Part shown: in pieces, positions 48,542 to 63,401 of the stretch
How positions within the stretch are numbered: position 1 is the stretch's first letter
Layout of the letters: the number at the start of each line of letters is the position of its first letter
Source: Streptomyces vietnamensis
Lineage (GTDB): Bacteria; Actinomycetota; Actinomycetes; Streptomycetales; Streptomycetaceae
DNA length: 64,000 nt
Direction: 5' to 3'
NCBI RefSeq assembly: GCF_000830005.1
Contig: NZ_CP010407.1
Span: forward strand, 1,517,001 to 1,581,000
Made by a program: the position numbers and the translations under genes
Notes under the pieces: generated by a model
Seen by the model: the letters and a program-made list of their open reading frames with translations, nothing else
Database searches by the model: none
Told to the model about the DNA's origin: nothing

Positions 48542-49762
48542 TCAGATCGTGGAGCGCAGCCGCGGCAGGACCAGGTCCCAGACCGTCTCGGCGAGCGCTT
48601 CCTTCGGCCCGTACGGTACGGGGGTCTCGGCGCCGTCCGACGCGAGGACGACGGCCTCGTTCTCCTCGGAACCGAAGGTCTTGCGCTCCCCCACCTCGTT
48701 GACGACGAGCAGGTCGCAGCCCTTCCGGCGGAGCTTCGCGCGGCCGTTGGCGAGGACGTCGTCGGTCTCGGCGGCGAAGCCGACGACCACCTGGCCGGGC
48801 AGGGCGCGGTCGGCGGCCAGCTCGGCGAGGATGTCGGGGTTGCGGACGAGTTCGATCGTCGGCGCGCCGCCGTCGTCCGTCTTCTTGATCTTGCCGGGGG
48901 CGTAGGCGGCCGGACGGAAGTCGGCGACGGCGGCGGCCATCACGACCGCGTCGGCGTCGGCGGCGGCCTTGAGGACGGCCTCGCGGAGCTGGACGGCGGT
49001 GCCGACGTGGACGACGTCGACCCCGGCCGGGTCGGGGATGCCGGTGTTCGCCTCGACGAGGGTGACCCGGGCGCCGCGGGCGGCGGCGGCCTTCGCGAGG
49101 GCGTAGCCCTGCTTCCCGGAGGAGCGGTTGCCGAGGTAGCGGACGGGGTCGAGGGGCTCGCGGGTGCCGCCGGCGCTGACGACCACGTGACGTCCCGCGA
49201 GGTCGGGGGCGGTCACGCCGCGCGCGAGGATCCTCTTGCAGACCTCGAAGATCTCCGCCGGGTCGGGCAGCCGGCCCTTGCCGGTGTCGACGCCGGTGAG
49301 TCGGCCGACGGCGGGCTCGATGACGACGGCGCCGCGGCGGCGGAGGGTGGCCACGTTCTCCTGGGTGGCCGGGTGCTCCCACATCTCGGTGTGCATGGCG
49401 GGGGCGAAGACGACCGGACAGCGCGCGGTGAGCAGCGTGTTGGTGAGCAGGTCGTCGGCGAGGCCGTGGGCGGCCTTGGCGAGCATGTCGGCGGTGGCGG
49501 GGGCGACGACGACGAGGTCGGCGGCCTGGCCGATCCGCACGTGCGGGACCTCGTGGACGGACTCCCACACCTCGGTGGAGACGGGGTTCCCGGAGAGCGC
49601 GGACCAGGTCGCCGCGCCGACGAAGTGAAGCGCGGAGTCGGTGGGGACGACGCGCACGTCGTGACCCGACTCGGTGAGCCTGCGGAGCAGCTCGCACGCC
49701 TTGTAGGCGGCGATGCCGCCGCTCACGCCCAGGACGACCTTCGGCTTGGACACGACTTCCAC
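48542..49762 (-). CDS. coaBC: Bifunctional CoaBC (phosphopantothenoylcysteine synthase/decarboxylase)
   Basis: 406 residues. The N-terminal CoaC flavoprotein (~1-190) has VVLGVSGGIAAYKA, GAATWSALSGNPVST, and FAPAMHTEMWEH. The C-terminal CoaB part (~190-406) has VSAGGTREPLDPVRYLGNRSSGKQGYAL, AAVADFRPA and GFAAETDD. Together they add cysteine to 4'-phosphopantothenate and decarboxylate the product in coenzyme A synthesis. Start codon uncertain between GTGs at 49762 and 49753, both near GGGGAG. It follows rpoZ after a terminator hairpin, so it probably has its own promoter. Confidence 0.94.
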   Translation of the reverse strand: MEVVSKPKVVLGVSGGIAAYKACELLRRLTESGHDVRVVPTDSALHFVGAATWSALSGNPVSTEVWESVHEVPHVRIGQAADLVVVAPATADMLAKAAHGLADDLLTNTLLTARCPVVFAPAMHTEMWEHPATQENVATLRRRGAVVIEPAVGRLTGVDTGKGRLPDPAEIFEVCKRILARGVTAPDLAGRHVVVSAGGTREPLDPVRYLGNRSSGKQGYALAKAAAARGARVTLVEANTGIPDPAGVDVVHVGTAVQLREAVLKAAADADAVVMAAAVADFRPAAYAPGKIKKTDDGGAPTIELVRNPDILAELAADRALPGQVVVGFAAETDDVLANGRAKLRRKGCDLLVVNEVGERKTFGSEENEAVVLASDGAETPVPYGPKEALAETVWDLVLPRLRSTI

Positions 49763-49798
49763 GACTCCCCGCACTCGGCTGCGTACGACTCCATGAGA

Positions 49799-49837
49799 CA
49801 CCACAGGCCCGGCGGATGTTCCGCCGGGCCTGTGGTG
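49799..49837 (-). terminator. Terminator of the gmk-rpoZ unit
   Basis: Eighteen-bp arms (49799-49816 pairing with 49820-49837) with a 3-base loop, 24 bases past the rpoZ stop. Confidence 0.75.
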
Positions 49838-49861
49838 ACAAGCATTACAAGCGCTGTGTGC

Positions 49862-50134
49862 TTACTGCGCGGGGCCCTCGATGGCCTCGGACGTCAGCAG
49901 ACCCGCGTTGATCTCGCGCAGGGCGATCGAGAGCGGCTTCTCGTGGACGTGGGTGTCGACGAGCGGACCCACGTACTCCAGGAGACCCTCGCCGAGCTGG
50001 GAGTAGTACGCGTTGATCTGCCGCGCGCGCTTGGCCGCGTAGATCACGAGGCTGTACTTCGAGTCCGTGGCCTCGAGCAGCTCGTCGATCGGCGGGTTGA
50101 TGATGCCCTCGGGCGCGGTGATGGAAGAGGACAC
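49862..50134 (-). CDS. rpoZ: RNA polymerase omega subunit
   Basis: 90 residues. It stabilises the beta-prime subunit of RNA polymerase. Clear omega features: [36 protein letters not shown] and the C-terminal [16 protein letters not shown]. It follows gmk by 28 bases, the conserved bacterial pairing. Confidence 0.97.
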   Translation of the reverse strand: MSSSITAPEGIINPPIDELLEATDSKYSLVIYAAKRARQINAYYSQLGEGLLEYVGPLVDTHVHEKPLSIALREINAGLLTSEAIEGPAQ

Positions 50135-50162
50135 GCTCTACCTTCCGAAGATGGAAAAAAGA

Positions 50163-50726
50163 TCAGACAACGTGCATCAACGTTAGCAGCTCGCGTGCGA
50201 CGTCCTCGACGGAGGTGTTGACGAGCGTGGTGTCGAACTCCGACTCGGCGGCCAGCTCGACCTTCGCGGCCTGCAGGCGGCGCTCGATGACCTCGGGCGA
50301 CTCGGTGCCGCGGCCGGTGAGCCGGCGGACCAGCTCCTCCCAGCTCGGCGGGGCCAGGAAGACCAGCTGGGACTCCGCCATGGAGTCCTTCACCTGGCGG
50401 GCGCCCTGGAGGTCGATCTCCAGGAGCACGGGCTCGCCGGAGTCCAGACGCTCCAGGACCGCGCCGCGCGGGGTGCCGTAGCGGTTGCCCGCGAACTCGG
50501 CCCACTCGAGGAGCTCACCGTTGGCGATCAGCTTGTCGAACTCGTCGTCCGTGACGAAGAAGTAGTGGACGCCGTGCTTCTCGCCGGGGCGGGGCTTCCG
50601 CGTCGTCGCCGACACCGAGAGCCAGACCTCGGGGTGGACCTTGCGCATATGAGCGACGACCGTGCTCTTGCCGACCCCTGAGGGGCCGGAGAGCACGGTC
50701 AGCCGCGGACGTACCTCTGCTGCCAT
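50163..50726 (-). CDS. gmk: Guanylate kinase
   Basis: 187 residues. It phosphorylates GMP to GDP. Motifs: [14 protein letters not shown] (P-loop), [19 protein letters not shown] (GMP binding) and [14 protein letters not shown], with [14 protein letters not shown] core seen as [12 protein letters not shown]. It precedes rpoZ. A 73-base gap separates it from the sIHF gene upstream. Confidence 0.97.
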   Translation of the reverse strand: MAAEVRPRLTVLSGPSGVGKSTVVAHMRKVHPEVWLSVSATTRKPRPGEKHGVHYFFVTDDEFDKLIANGELLEWAEFAGNRYGTPRGAVLERLDSGEPVLLEIDLQGARQVKDSMAESQLVFLAPPSWEELVRRLTGRGTESPEVIERRLQAAKVELAAESEFDTTLVNTSVEDVARELLTLMHVV

Positions 50727-50799
50727 GCAGCAATTATTCCAGCTTCACCGGGGTGCCCGGGACGCGTGTCCCGGATCGGGAAGCCCCACCGGTCGCCGA

Positions 50800-51123
50800 T
50801 CAGGCGCCGGTGCTGCCGAACTCGCGCTCCAGGGAGGCGATCTGGTTGGAGCCGAGACCGCGCACCCGGCGGCTCTCGGAGATGCCGAGCCGCTCCATGA
50901 TCTGCTTGGCACGGACCTTGCCGACGCCGGGCAGGGACTCAAGGAGCGCGGAGACCTTCATCTTGCCGATGACGTCGTTCTCCTGGCCGGTCTTGATGAC
51001 CTCGTGGAGGGAGGCGCCGGAGTGCTTGAGTCGATTCTTGACCTCGGCCCGCTCCCGGCGAGCCGCGGCGGCCTTTTCGAGCGCGGCTGCGCGCTGTTCA
51101 GGGGTAAGGGGCGGAAGAGCCAC
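50800..51123 (-). CDS. sihf: Streptomyces integration host factor sIHF
   Basis: 107 residues from a GTG at 51123 (MALPPLTPEQRAAALEK), matching the known length of sIHF. A long N-terminal helix is followed by the helix-two-turn-helix region KVSALLESLPGVGKVRAKQI and IMERLGISESRRVRGLG. It is an actinobacterial nucleoid protein that binds DNA backbone and affects topology, development and secondary metabolism. In-frame upstream codons (to 51186) lack conserved character and are excluded. Confidence 0.93.
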   Translation of the reverse strand: MALPPLTPEQRAAALEKAAAARRERAEVKNRLKHSGASLHEVIKTGQENDVIGKMKVSALLESLPGVGKVRAKQIMERLGISESRRVRGLGSNQIASLEREFGSTGA

Positions 51124-51277
51124 GCCTACGTCACCTCGGATGTCGATCTGTCGGATACGGACCGGTGAGGAACCTGGACGCCCCACACCAGTGGAGCAAC
51201 GATCAACGGAGTGACCGTTGAACGCCTGCTCTGCTCCGGAGACTAGCGGCCGAGGCCGCTCCAGTCAGCGAGAACAG

Positions 51278-51319
51278 CGGAAAAGTCCTGGTCAGCATCG
51301 ACCGACCAGGACTTTTCCG
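51278..51319 (-). terminator. Terminator of the pyr operon
   Basis: Sixteen-bp perfect arms (51278-51293 and 51304-51319), with A-rich and T-rich flanks, about 100 bases past the pyrF stop. The remaining 51124-51277 region is the promoter region of the sIHF gene. Confidence 0.7.
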
Positions 51320-51420
51320 GCATATCGACCCGGTTTTGAGCCAAGTTTTCGTCAAGGAGTGAGACGGCTCACCGTCGGGCACCCCCGCCCGCTCCGACCT
51401 GCGGATTGTCCGGGGGACGG

Positions 51421-52253
51421 TCAGCCGGCGACGGCGGCGCGGATCTCGTCCGCGTAGCGGTGCGCCGAGTCCCGCAGGGCGGCCACGTCCGGGCCCTCGC
51501 GCAGGACCCCGCGGCTGACGTTCGGGACCACGTTGCGGACCGCCGCGCCGAAGACGGCCGGGAGGTCGGCGGGGGTCGCGCCCTGGGCGCCGATGCCGGG
51601 GGCGAGGAGCGGCCCGTTGATGTCGAGGTCGAAGGAGGACAGGTCGCCGAGGGTGGCGCCGACGACCGCGCCGAAGGAGCCCATCGGGGTCTCCCCCGCG
51701 TTCTCCTCGGCGAGGTGGGCGAGCATCGTCGCGCCGATGGTCCGGCCGTCCTCGCGGACCGCGCGCTGGACCTCCGCGCCCTCCGGGTTGGAGGTGAGGG
51801 CCAGGACGAAGAGGCCGGCGCCGGACTCCCGGGCCAGGTCGACGGCCGGCTTCAGGGCGCCGTAGCCGAGGTACGGGGAGACCGTCAGGGCGTCGGAGAA
51901 GAGCGGGGAGTCCTTGCGCAGGAAGGTCTCCGCGTACGCGGCCATGGTGGAGCCGATGTCGCCGCGCTTGGCGTCCATGACGACCAGACCGCCCGCCGCG
52001 CGCAGATCGGCGGTGGCGCGCTCCAGGACGGCGATGCCGCGCGAGCCGAAGCGCTCGAAGAAGGCGGACTGCGGCTTGAAGACGGCCACGGTCTCGGCGA
52101 GGGCCTCGACGACGGTGAAGGTGAAGCGCTCCAGACCGGCGATGTCGTCGGTCAGGCCCCAGGAGTCGAGCAGGGCGGCGTGCGGGTCGATGCCGACGCA
52201 GAGCGGACCGCGCTCGTCCATGGCGGAGCGCAGGCGGGTGCCGAAGGAGAGGG

Positions 52254-52257
<4 letters not shown>
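51421..52257 (-). CDS. pyrF: Orotidine 5'-phosphate decarboxylase
   Basis: 278 residues, the longer type-2 OMP decarboxylase. It forms UMP from OMP. Signature VVMDAKRGDIGSTM holds the catalytic Lys and Asp residues; LCVGIDPHAALL at the start and ALTSNPEGAEVQ and LAPGIGAQGATP later are typical. The GTG start at 52257 overlaps the pyrD stop by 4 bases. Last gene of the pyr operon. Confidence 0.96.
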
Positions 52258-53363
<1,106 letters not shown>

Positions 53364-53434
53364 GGGGTGTCGCTCCAGGTCATGACGAGGGGGACACCGC
53401 ATGTCTGCCGGTGTCCCCCTCCTCGTACGGGCTC

Positions 53435-56735
<3,301 letters not shown>

Positions 56736-56743
<8 letters not shown>

Positions 56744-57878
56744 GCTCGGCCTCCATCAGGGATACGAAGCGGTCGAAGAGGTACGCGGCGTCGTGCGGGC
56801 CCGCGGCCGCCTCGGGGTGGTACTGGACGGAGAAGGCCGGCTGGTCGAGCAGCTGGAGGCCTTCCACCACGTTGTCGTTCAGGCAGACGTGGGAGACCTC
56901 GGCACGCCCGTAGGGGGTGTCGGAGACCTTGTCGAGGGGCGCGTCGACGGCGAAGCCGTGGTTGTGCGCGGTGACCTCGACCTTGCCGGTGGTGCGGTCC
57001 TGGACGGGCTGGTTGATGCCCCGGTGGCCGTACTTCAGCTTGTAGGTGCCGAAGCCGAGGGCGCGGCCGAGGATCTGGTTGCCGAAGCAGATGCCGAAGA
57101 GCGGCGTCTTGCGCTCCAGGACGGCCTGCATGACGGCGACGGGGCCGTCCGCGGTGGCCGGGTCGCCGGGGCCGTTGGAGAAGAACACGCCGTCGGGGTT
57201 GACGGCGTAGACGTCCTCGGCGGTGGCGGTGGCGGGGAGGACGTGGACCTCGATGCCCCGCTCGGCCATCCGGTGCGGGGTCATGCCCTTGATGCCGAGG
57301 TCGACGGCGGCGACGGTGAAGCGCTTCTCGCCGATCGCGGGGACGACGTACGTCTCCTTGGTGGCGACCTCCTCGGAGAGGTTCGCGCCCTTCATCTCGG
57401 GGGCCTGGCGGACCTCGGCGAGCATGGTGCCCTCGTCGGGCAGCGCGTTGCCGGAGAAGATGCCGACGCGCATGGCGCCGCTCTCGCGCAGGTGGCGGGT
57501 GAGGGCGCGGGTGTCGATGCCGGAGATGCCGACGACGCCCTGGTTGCGCAGCTCCTCGTCGAGGGAGCGCCGGGAGCGCCAGTTCGACGGGATGCGGGCG
57601 GGGTCGCGGACGACGTAGCCGGCGACCCAGATCTTCGCGGACTCGGGGTCCTCGTCGTTGACGCCGGTGTTGCCGACGTGGGGGGCGGTCATGACCACGA
57701 CCTGGCGGTGGTACGACGGGTCGGTGAGGGTCTCCTGGTAGCCGGTCATGCCGGTGGAGAACACGGCCTCGCCGAAGGTCTCCCCCACGGCCCCGTAGGC
57801 ACGGCCGCGGAAGATGCGGCCGTCCTCCAGGACGAGTACGGCGGGAACCTTTTCGGCTCCCCTGGTGGAGGTCGTCAT
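56736..57878 (-). CDS. carA: Carbamoyl-phosphate synthase, small subunit
   Basis: 380 residues. An N-terminal CarA domain ([34 protein letters not shown]) is fused to a class I glutamine amidotransferase with [15 protein letters not shown] (nucleophile Cys) and [13 protein letters not shown] (His). It releases ammonia from glutamine for CarB. The ATG at 57878 overlaps the PH-like gene's stop by 4 bases. Confidence 0.97.
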
Positions 57879-58501
57879 CGTGCGATGCCTTCCGTCGTGT
57901 TGATCATGGAGTTGATGGTCTCGACCCAGGCCGTGTGCTCGGCCGCCCGGTCCGAGCGGAAGCCGGAGTCGATCTGCTTGCCGCCGTGCTCCCAGGTGAC
58001 GATCAGGAGCCCGCCCTCGGTGAGGACCTTGCCGGCGATGCCCTTGTCGAGGCGGGCCTCGCGCAGGGCGGCGGTCGGCAGGAAGAAGTCGTTCGCCCCG
58101 GGGCGTACGACCTCGATCCCGGCGTCGGTGAGCGTGAGCTCGACGCGGCTGCGGGTGCCGAGGCCGTGGGCGACGATCCGGTCGAGCCACTGCCCGGCGG
58201 TCGTGGACCCGTGGTAGCGCCCGCTGAGAGTCAGTTTCGCCTCGCCGGTCGTCTCCGGCATTCCGGGCTGCGGCGGCTCGCCGCCTCCGTTGAGGGTGGT
58301 GGTGGGAGACGGGCGGGCGGGGAGCGCGGGGAGGTCCGACTGGAGGCTGCCGCGCCACTTCCAGCCCTGGCGCATGAGCCAGTACACGAGGACGACGAAG
58401 AGGAGCAGTCCGGCGACCCAGCCGAGCCGTCCGGCCCAGTCGGTCACCTCCGCCGACTTCTGTTCGGCCGCCTCTGCGGCGATTGCGATGAGTGGTGTCA
58501 C
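57875..58501 (-). CDS. PH-like membrane protein inside the pyr operon
   Basis: 208 residues. One hydrophobic helix near the N-terminus ([18 protein letters not shown]) is followed by a Pro-rich linker (~50-80) and a C-terminal PH-like domain (~85-205) that includes [24 protein letters not shown] and [12 protein letters not shown]. No enzymatic motif is seen. It overlaps pyrC and carA by 4 bases on each side, so it is co-translated with them. Its constant position in this operon in streptomycetes (as I recall it) suggests a pathway-linked role, perhaps organising enzymes at the membrane with PyrD; that is speculation. Confidence 0.8.
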   Translation of the reverse strand: MTPLIAIAAEAAEQKSAEVTDWAGRLGWVAGLLLFVVLVYWLMRQGWKWRGSLQSDLPALPARPSPTTTLNGGGEPPQPGMPETTGEAKLTLSGRYHGSTTAGQWLDRIVAHGLGTRSRVELTLTDAGIEVVRPGANDFFLPTAALREARLDKGIAGKVLTEGGLLIVTWEHGGKQIDSGFRSDRAAEHTAWVETINSMINTTEGIAR

Positions 58502-59784
58502 GCCAGCTTCCCGTCCACGACCGTTGCCCGGCCCCGCAGGAAGGTGTGGGTGACGCGTCCCGGCAGCTCACGGCCCTCGTAGGGGGTGTTGCGGCTGCGG
58601 GAGGCGAAGTCCGCGGGGTCCACGACACCACGGTAAGCCGGATCGACCAGCGTCAGGTTCGCGGGCTCACCAGCCGAGACGGGGCGGCCGTGGCCCTTGG
58701 CCCGTCCGATGCGGGCGGGCGCGAAGGACATGCGCTCGGCGACGCCGGCCCAGTCGAGGAGTCCGGTCTCGACCATCGTCTGCTGGACGACGGAGAGGGC
58801 GGTCTCCAGGCCGACCATGCCCATGGCGGCCGCGGCCCACTCGCAGTCCTTGTCCTCGTGCGGGTGCGGGGCGTGGTCGGTGGCGACGATGTCGATCGTG
58901 CCGTCGGCCAGCGCCTCGCGCAGGGCGAGGACGTCCTTCTCGGTGCGCAGCGGCGGGTTGACCTTGTAGACCGGGTTGTACGAGCGGACCAGCTCGTCCG
59001 TGAGGAGGAGGTGGTGCGGGGTGACCTCGGCGGTGACGTCGATGCCGCGGGACTTGGCCCAGCGGACGATCTCGACGGAGCCGGCGGTGGAGAGGTGGCA
59101 GATGTGGACGCGGGAGCCGACGTGCTCGGCGAGGAGGACGTCGCGGGCGATGATCGACTCCTCGGCGACGGCGGGCCAGCCGCCGAGGCCGAGCTCGGCG
59201 GAGACGACGCCCTCGTTCATCTGGGCGCCCTCGGTGAGGCGGGGCTCCTGGGCGTGCTGGGCGACGACGCCGCCGAAGGCCTTCACGTACTCCAGGGCGC
59301 GGCGCATGATCACGGCGTCGTCGACGCACTTGCCGTCGTCGGAGAAGACGGTGACGCCGGCGGCGGAGTCGTGCATGGCGCCGAGCTCGGCGAGCTTCTT
59401 GCCCTCGAGGCCGACGGTGACGGCGCCGATGGGCTGGACGTCGCAGTAGCCGGCCTCCTGGCCGAGGCGGTAGACCTGCTCGACGACGCCGGCGGTGTCG
59501 GCGACCGGGTGGGTGTTGGCCATGGCGAAGACGGCGGTGTAGCCGCCGGAGGCGGCGGCGCGGGTGCCGGTGAGGACGGTCTCGGAGTCCTCGCGGCCGG
59601 GCTCGCGCAGGTGGGTGTGGAGGTCGACCAGGCCGGGCAGCAGGATCTGGCCGTCGGCCTCGATCACGGTCGCGCCCTCGGCGGAGAGGCCCGTACCGAC
59701 CTCGGCGATGGTCTCGCCGTCGATGAGGACGTCCTGGGCTTCGCCGCCGAGGACCTGGGCACCGCGGATAAGGATCTTGCTCAT
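58498..59784 (-). CDS. pyrC: Dihydroorotase (type I)
   Basis: 428 residues. It cyclises carbamoyl aspartate to dihydroorotate. Zinc-binding start of the barrel [12 protein letters not shown], substrate region [35 protein letters not shown] and the catalytic IVATDHAPH, then [14 protein letters not shown]. It follows pyrB by 2 bases and overlaps the PH-like gene by 4. Confidence 0.96.
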   Translation of the reverse strand: MSKILIRGAQVLGGEAQDVLIDGETIAEVGTGLSAEGATVIEADGQILLPGLVDLHTHLREPGREDSETVLTGTRAAASGGYTAVFAMANTHPVADTAGVVEQVYRLGQEAGYCDVQPIGAVTVGLEGKKLAELGAMHDSAAGVTVFSDDGKCVDDAVIMRRALEYVKAFGGVVAQHAQEPRLTEGAQMNEGVVSAELGLGGWPAVAEESIIARDVLLAEHVGSRVHICHLSTAGSVEIVRWAKSRGIDVTAEVTPHHLLLTDELVRSYNPVYKVNPPLRTEKDVLALREALADGTIDIVATDHAPHPHEDKDCEWAAAAMGMVGLETALSVVQQTMVETGLLDWAGVAERMSFAPARIGRAKGHGRPVSAGEPANLTLVDPAYRGVVDPADFASRSRNTPYEGRELPGRVTHTFLRGRATVVDGKLA

Positions 59785-59786
59785 GG

Positions 59787-60767
59787 TTACTTGTTCTCCT
59801 CGGTGCGGGTGTGGCTGACGGCGGACTCGTTGCCGCCCAGAAGCAGGTAGAGGACGGCCATCCGGACGGAGACGCCGTTGGTGACCTGCTCGACGACCGT
59901 GCAGCGGTCGGAGTCGGCGACCTCGGCGGTGATCTCCATGCCGCGGACCATGGGGCCGGGGTGCATGACGATGGCGTGCTCGGGCATCTTCGCCATCCGC
60001 TCGCCGTCGAGCCCGTAGCGGCGCGAGTACTCGCGCTCGGTCGGGAAGAAGGCGGCGTTCATCCGCTCGCGCTGCACACGCAACATCATCACGGCGTCGG
60101 ACTTCGGCAGCACGCCGTCGAGGTCGTACGAGACGTCGCAGGGCCAGGTCTCGACGCCGACGGGGACCAGGGTCGGCGGGGCCACCAGGGTGACCTCGGC
60201 GCCGAGGGTGTGGAGCAGGTCGACGTTGGAGCGGGCGACCCGGCTGTGCAGGACGTCGCCCACGAGGGTGATGCGCTTGCCGGCGAGGTCCTGGCCGAGG
60301 CCCGCGTCGCGGCCGACGAGGCGGCGGCGCATGGTGAAGGCGTCGAGGAGGGCCTGGGTGGGGTGCTGGTGGGTGCCGTCGCCGGCGTTGATGACGGGGG
60401 CGTCGATCCAGCCGGAGGTGGCGAGCCGGTACGGGGCGCCGGAGGCGCTGTGCCGGATGACGACCGCGTCGACGCCCATGGCCTCCAGGGTCTGCGCGGT
60501 GTCCTTGAGGGACTCGCCCTTGGAGACGCTGGAGCCCTTGGCCGCGAAGTTGATCACGTCGGCGGAGAGGCGCTTCTCGGCGGCCTCGAAGGAGATCCGG
60601 GTCCGGGTGGAGTCCTCGAAGAAGAGGTTGCAGATGGTCCGGCCGCGCAGGGTCGGCAGCTTCTTGATGGGCCGGTCGGCCACCCGGGCCATCTCCTCGG
60701 CGGTGTCGAGGATCTGGACGGCGTCGTCGCGGGTGAGGTCGGCGGCCGAGATGAGGTGACGCATCAT
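59787..60767 (-). CDS. pyrB: Aspartate carbamoyltransferase, catalytic subunit
   Basis: 326 residues. It forms carbamoyl aspartate, the committed step of pyrimidine synthesis. Motifs: [15 protein letters not shown] (carbamoyl phosphate binding), [31 protein letters not shown] and [13 protein letters not shown]. No regulatory chain gene (pyrI) accompanies it; control is expected through PyrR instead. The ATG at 60767 has a GGAGAG site. Confidence 0.97.
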   Translation of the reverse strand: MMRHLISAADLTRDDAVQILDTAEEMARVADRPIKKLPTLRGRTICNLFFEDSTRTRISFEAAEKRLSADVINFAAKGSSVSKGESLKDTAQTLEAMGVDAVVIRHSASGAPYRLATSGWIDAPVINAGDGTHQHPTQALLDAFTMRRRLVGRDAGLGQDLAGKRITLVGDVLHSRVARSNVDLLHTLGAEVTLVAPPTLVPVGVETWPCDVSYDLDGVLPKSDAVMMLRVQRERMNAAFFPTEREYSRRYGLDGERMAKMPEHAIVMHPGPMVRGMEITAEVADSDRCTVVEQVTNGVSVRMAVLYLLLGGNESAVSHTRTEENK

Positions 60768-60854
60768 CGGGGTTTCTCTCCGTGGTGGGGAGGTGTGAGG
60801 GCATGCGGGTGCGCAGGGCTGTGCCCCGGGCCCCGTCGAGGGGTGCCGGTCCGG

Positions 60855-61465
<611 letters not shown>

Positions 61466-61581
61466 AAAGGACGTCGGATTTGCGCCGTTCACTTTACCAG
61501 GGGTGGGCGGGATCATCCCGCGCACCCCTGTCGTCACTCCGGGCGCCGTCCCCCGGGAGGGGGCGGTACGGACCATTCGGC

Positions 61582-61624
61582 TTGACGGGTAGGTGTAACG
61601 CTGCGTAACCTCACAGTGAGTTAC
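61582..61624 (+). promoter_or_regulatory. bldD promoter with overlapping BldD-type operator
   Basis: TTGACG (61582-61587) and TAACCT (61606-61611) are spaced 18 bases. A near-perfect 20-bp palindrome, GTAACCTCACAGTGAGTTAC (61605-61624), covers the -10 box and contains TCAC and GTGA half sites in the BldD style. BldD is known to repress its own promoter in Streptomyces. Confidence 0.75.
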
Positions 61625-61670
61625 CAGCCGCGCGGCGCAGCCGCATGTCGTCACAGCGTCCGGGAGCGTT

Positions 61671-62171
61671 ATGTCCAGCGAATACGCAAAGCAGCTCGGG
61701 GCCAAACTCCGTGCCATCCGCACCCAGCAGGGTCTGTCCCTCCACGGGGTGGAGGAGAAGTCCCAGGGCCGCTGGAAGGCGGTCGTGGTCGGCTCGTACG
61801 AGCGCGGTGACCGCGCGGTGACCGTGCAGCGCCTTGCCGAGCTGGCCGACTTCTACGGGGTCCCGGTGCAGGAACTCCTGCCGGGCACGACCCCGGGCGG
61901 GGCCGCCGAGCCGCCGCCGAAGCTGGTCCTCGACCTGGAGCGCCTGGCCCACGTCCCGCAGGAGAAGGCCGGCCCGCTCCAGCGCTACGCGGCGACGATC
62001 CAGTCGCAGCGCGGCGACTACAACGGCAAGGTGCTGTCGATCCGTCAGGACGACCTGCGCACGCTCGCCGTCATCTACGACCAGTCCCCCTCGGTCCTCA
62101 CCGAGCAGCTGATCAGCTGGGGCGTCCTGGACGCGGACGCGCGCCGCGCGGTCGCCCACGAGGACAACTGA
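61671..62171 (+). CDS. bldD: Developmental master regulator BldD
   Basis: 166 residues. N-terminal XRE-type HTH (KLRAIRTQQGLSLHGVEEKS, ~10-70) and a C-terminal domain with the c-di-GMP motif RGD at 114-116 and RQDD at 125-128. It is a repressor of sporulation genes that dimerises on tetrameric c-di-GMP. It diverges from pyrR across ~250 bases and ends at a strong terminator. Confidence 0.97.
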   Translation: MSSEYAKQLGAKLRAIRTQQGLSLHGVEEKSQGRWKAVVVGSYERGDRAVTVQRLAELADFYGVPVQELLPGTTPGGAAEPPPKLVLDLERLAHVPQEKAGPLQRYAATIQSQRGDYNGKVLSIRQDDLRTLAVIYDQSPSVLTEQLISWGVLDADARRAVAHEDN

Positions 62172-62200
62172 CCCTGCCGAGGGCGTAGCAGAAACGTACC

Positions 62201-62250
62201 GCCGGGCCCGTGGACGTCATCCGACGTTCACGGGCCCGGCACTTTTCTTT
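62201..62250 (+). terminator. Intrinsic terminator of bldD
   Basis: Outer arms 62201-62212 and 62229-62240 are perfect and the inner GACGT/ACGTT also pairs. The hairpin is followed by ACTTTTCTTT, a rare clear T-run in this sequence. Confidence 0.85.
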
Positions 62251-62290
62251 CCCCCAGGAGCCCCTGGTACGCGAACAGGAGCCCCGGATA

Positions 62291-62333
62291 CGCGAAGGGG
62301 CCCGCAGCACCGAGTGCTGCGGGCCCCTTCGCG
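62291..62333 (-). terminator. Terminator of the pepQ-efp-nusB unit
   Basis: Twenty-bp perfect arms around a 3-base loop (62311-62313), about 13 bases past the nusB stop. Confidence 0.75.
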
Positions 62334-62346
62334 CGCCGTACGGGAC

Positions 62347-62784
62347 CTAGGCGTCCGCGTCGCGGCGCAGGCGCGGCTTCAGGTCCTTGAAGCGCCCCAG
62401 CAGACCGTTGACGAAGGTCGGGGACTCGTCGGTGGAGAACTCCTTGGCGAGCTGCACCGCCTCGTCGATCGCGACCGCGTCGGGCGTGTCGTCCTCCCAG
62501 ATCACCTCGTACGCACCGAGGCGCACGATGTTCCGGTCGGCGACGGGCATCCGGTCGAGGTCCCAGTCCACCGCGTAGGTCGCGATGAGCTCGTCGATCC
62601 GCGCCACGTGGGCGGCGTACCCCTCGACCAGCTGCATGGTGAAGTCGTTGACCGGCGGCTGGCGGTCGTCGGACCGCGAGAGCCGGACCTGGTCCGCGAG
62701 GACCTCCTGGACGGAGGCGCCGCGCTGGTCGGCCTCGAAGAGGATCTGGAAGGCGCGCTTGCGCGCCTTGCTCCGAGCAGCCAC
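62347..62784 (-). CDS. nusB: Transcription antitermination factor NusB
   Basis: 145 residues, all-helical. Typical segments: ARSKARKRAFQILFEADQRG at the start, VDWDLDRMPVADRNIVRLGAYEVIWE, and the end FVNGLLGRFKDLKPRLRRD. It joins NusE/S10 on boxA RNA in rRNA antitermination. It follows efp by 2 bases. Confidence 0.96.
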   Translation of the reverse strand: MAARSKARKRAFQILFEADQRGASVQEVLADQVRLSRSDDRQPPVNDFTMQLVEGYAAHVARIDELIATYAVDWDLDRMPVADRNIVRLGAYEVIWEDDTPDAVAIDEAVQLAKEFSTDESPTFVNGLLGRFKDLKPRLRRDADA

Positions 62785-62786
62785 GG

Positions 62787-63353
62787 CTACTTGTTCACCC
62801 GGCCGAGGTAGCTGCTGTCGCGGGTGTCGACCTTGACCTTCTCACCGGTGGTGATGAAGAGCGGGACCTGGATCTCGTGGCCGGTCTCCAGGGTGGCGGG
62901 CTTGGTGCCACCGGTGGAGCGGTCGCCCTGGACGCCCGGGTCGGTGTGCTGGATGGTCAGCTCGACGGCGGCCGGGAGCTCGACGTAGAGCACCTCGCCC
63001 TCGTGCTGCGCGACCGAGGCGGTGAAGCCCTCGACGAGGAAGTTGGCGGTGTCGCCGACGGCCGCACGGGAGACGTGCAGCTGGTCGTAGGTCTCCATGT
63101 CCATGAAGACGAAGTAGTCGCCGTCCATGTAGGAGAACTGCATGTCGCGGCGGTCGATGGTGGCCGTGTCGACCTTCACACCGGCGTTGAAGGTCTTGTC
63201 GACGACCTTGCCGGACAGCACGTTCTTGAGCTTGGTGCGCACGAAGGCCGGGCCCTTGCCGGGCTTGACGTGCTGGAACTCGACGACGGACCAGAGCTGG
63301 CCGCCTTCGAGCTTGAGCACCATGCCGTTCTTGAGGTCGTTCGTGGAAGCCAC
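62787..63353 (-). CDS. efp: Translation elongation factor P
   Basis: 188 residues, three domains. The KOW-like N-terminus ([16 protein letters not shown]) has the ribosome-facing loop VKPGKGPAF with Lys33, and the last domain shows the signature segment [13 protein letters not shown]. It relieves stalling at proline stretches. It lies between a peptidase gene and nusB, the conserved actinobacterial order. Confidence 0.97.
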   Translation of the reverse strand: MASTNDLKNGMVLKLEGGQLWSVVEFQHVKPGKGPAFVRTKLKNVLSGKVVDKTFNAGVKVDTATIDRRDMQFSYMDGDYFVFMDMETYDQLHVSRAAVGDTANFLVEGFTASVAQHEGEVLYVELPAAVELTIQHTDPGVQGDRSTGGTKPATLETGHEIQVPLFITTGEKVKVDTRDSSYLGRVNK

Positions 63354-63401
63354 GGTTGCGGAATCTCCTGGACTGACGTGGACCGAGAAGGCAGGGCGCG
63401 C

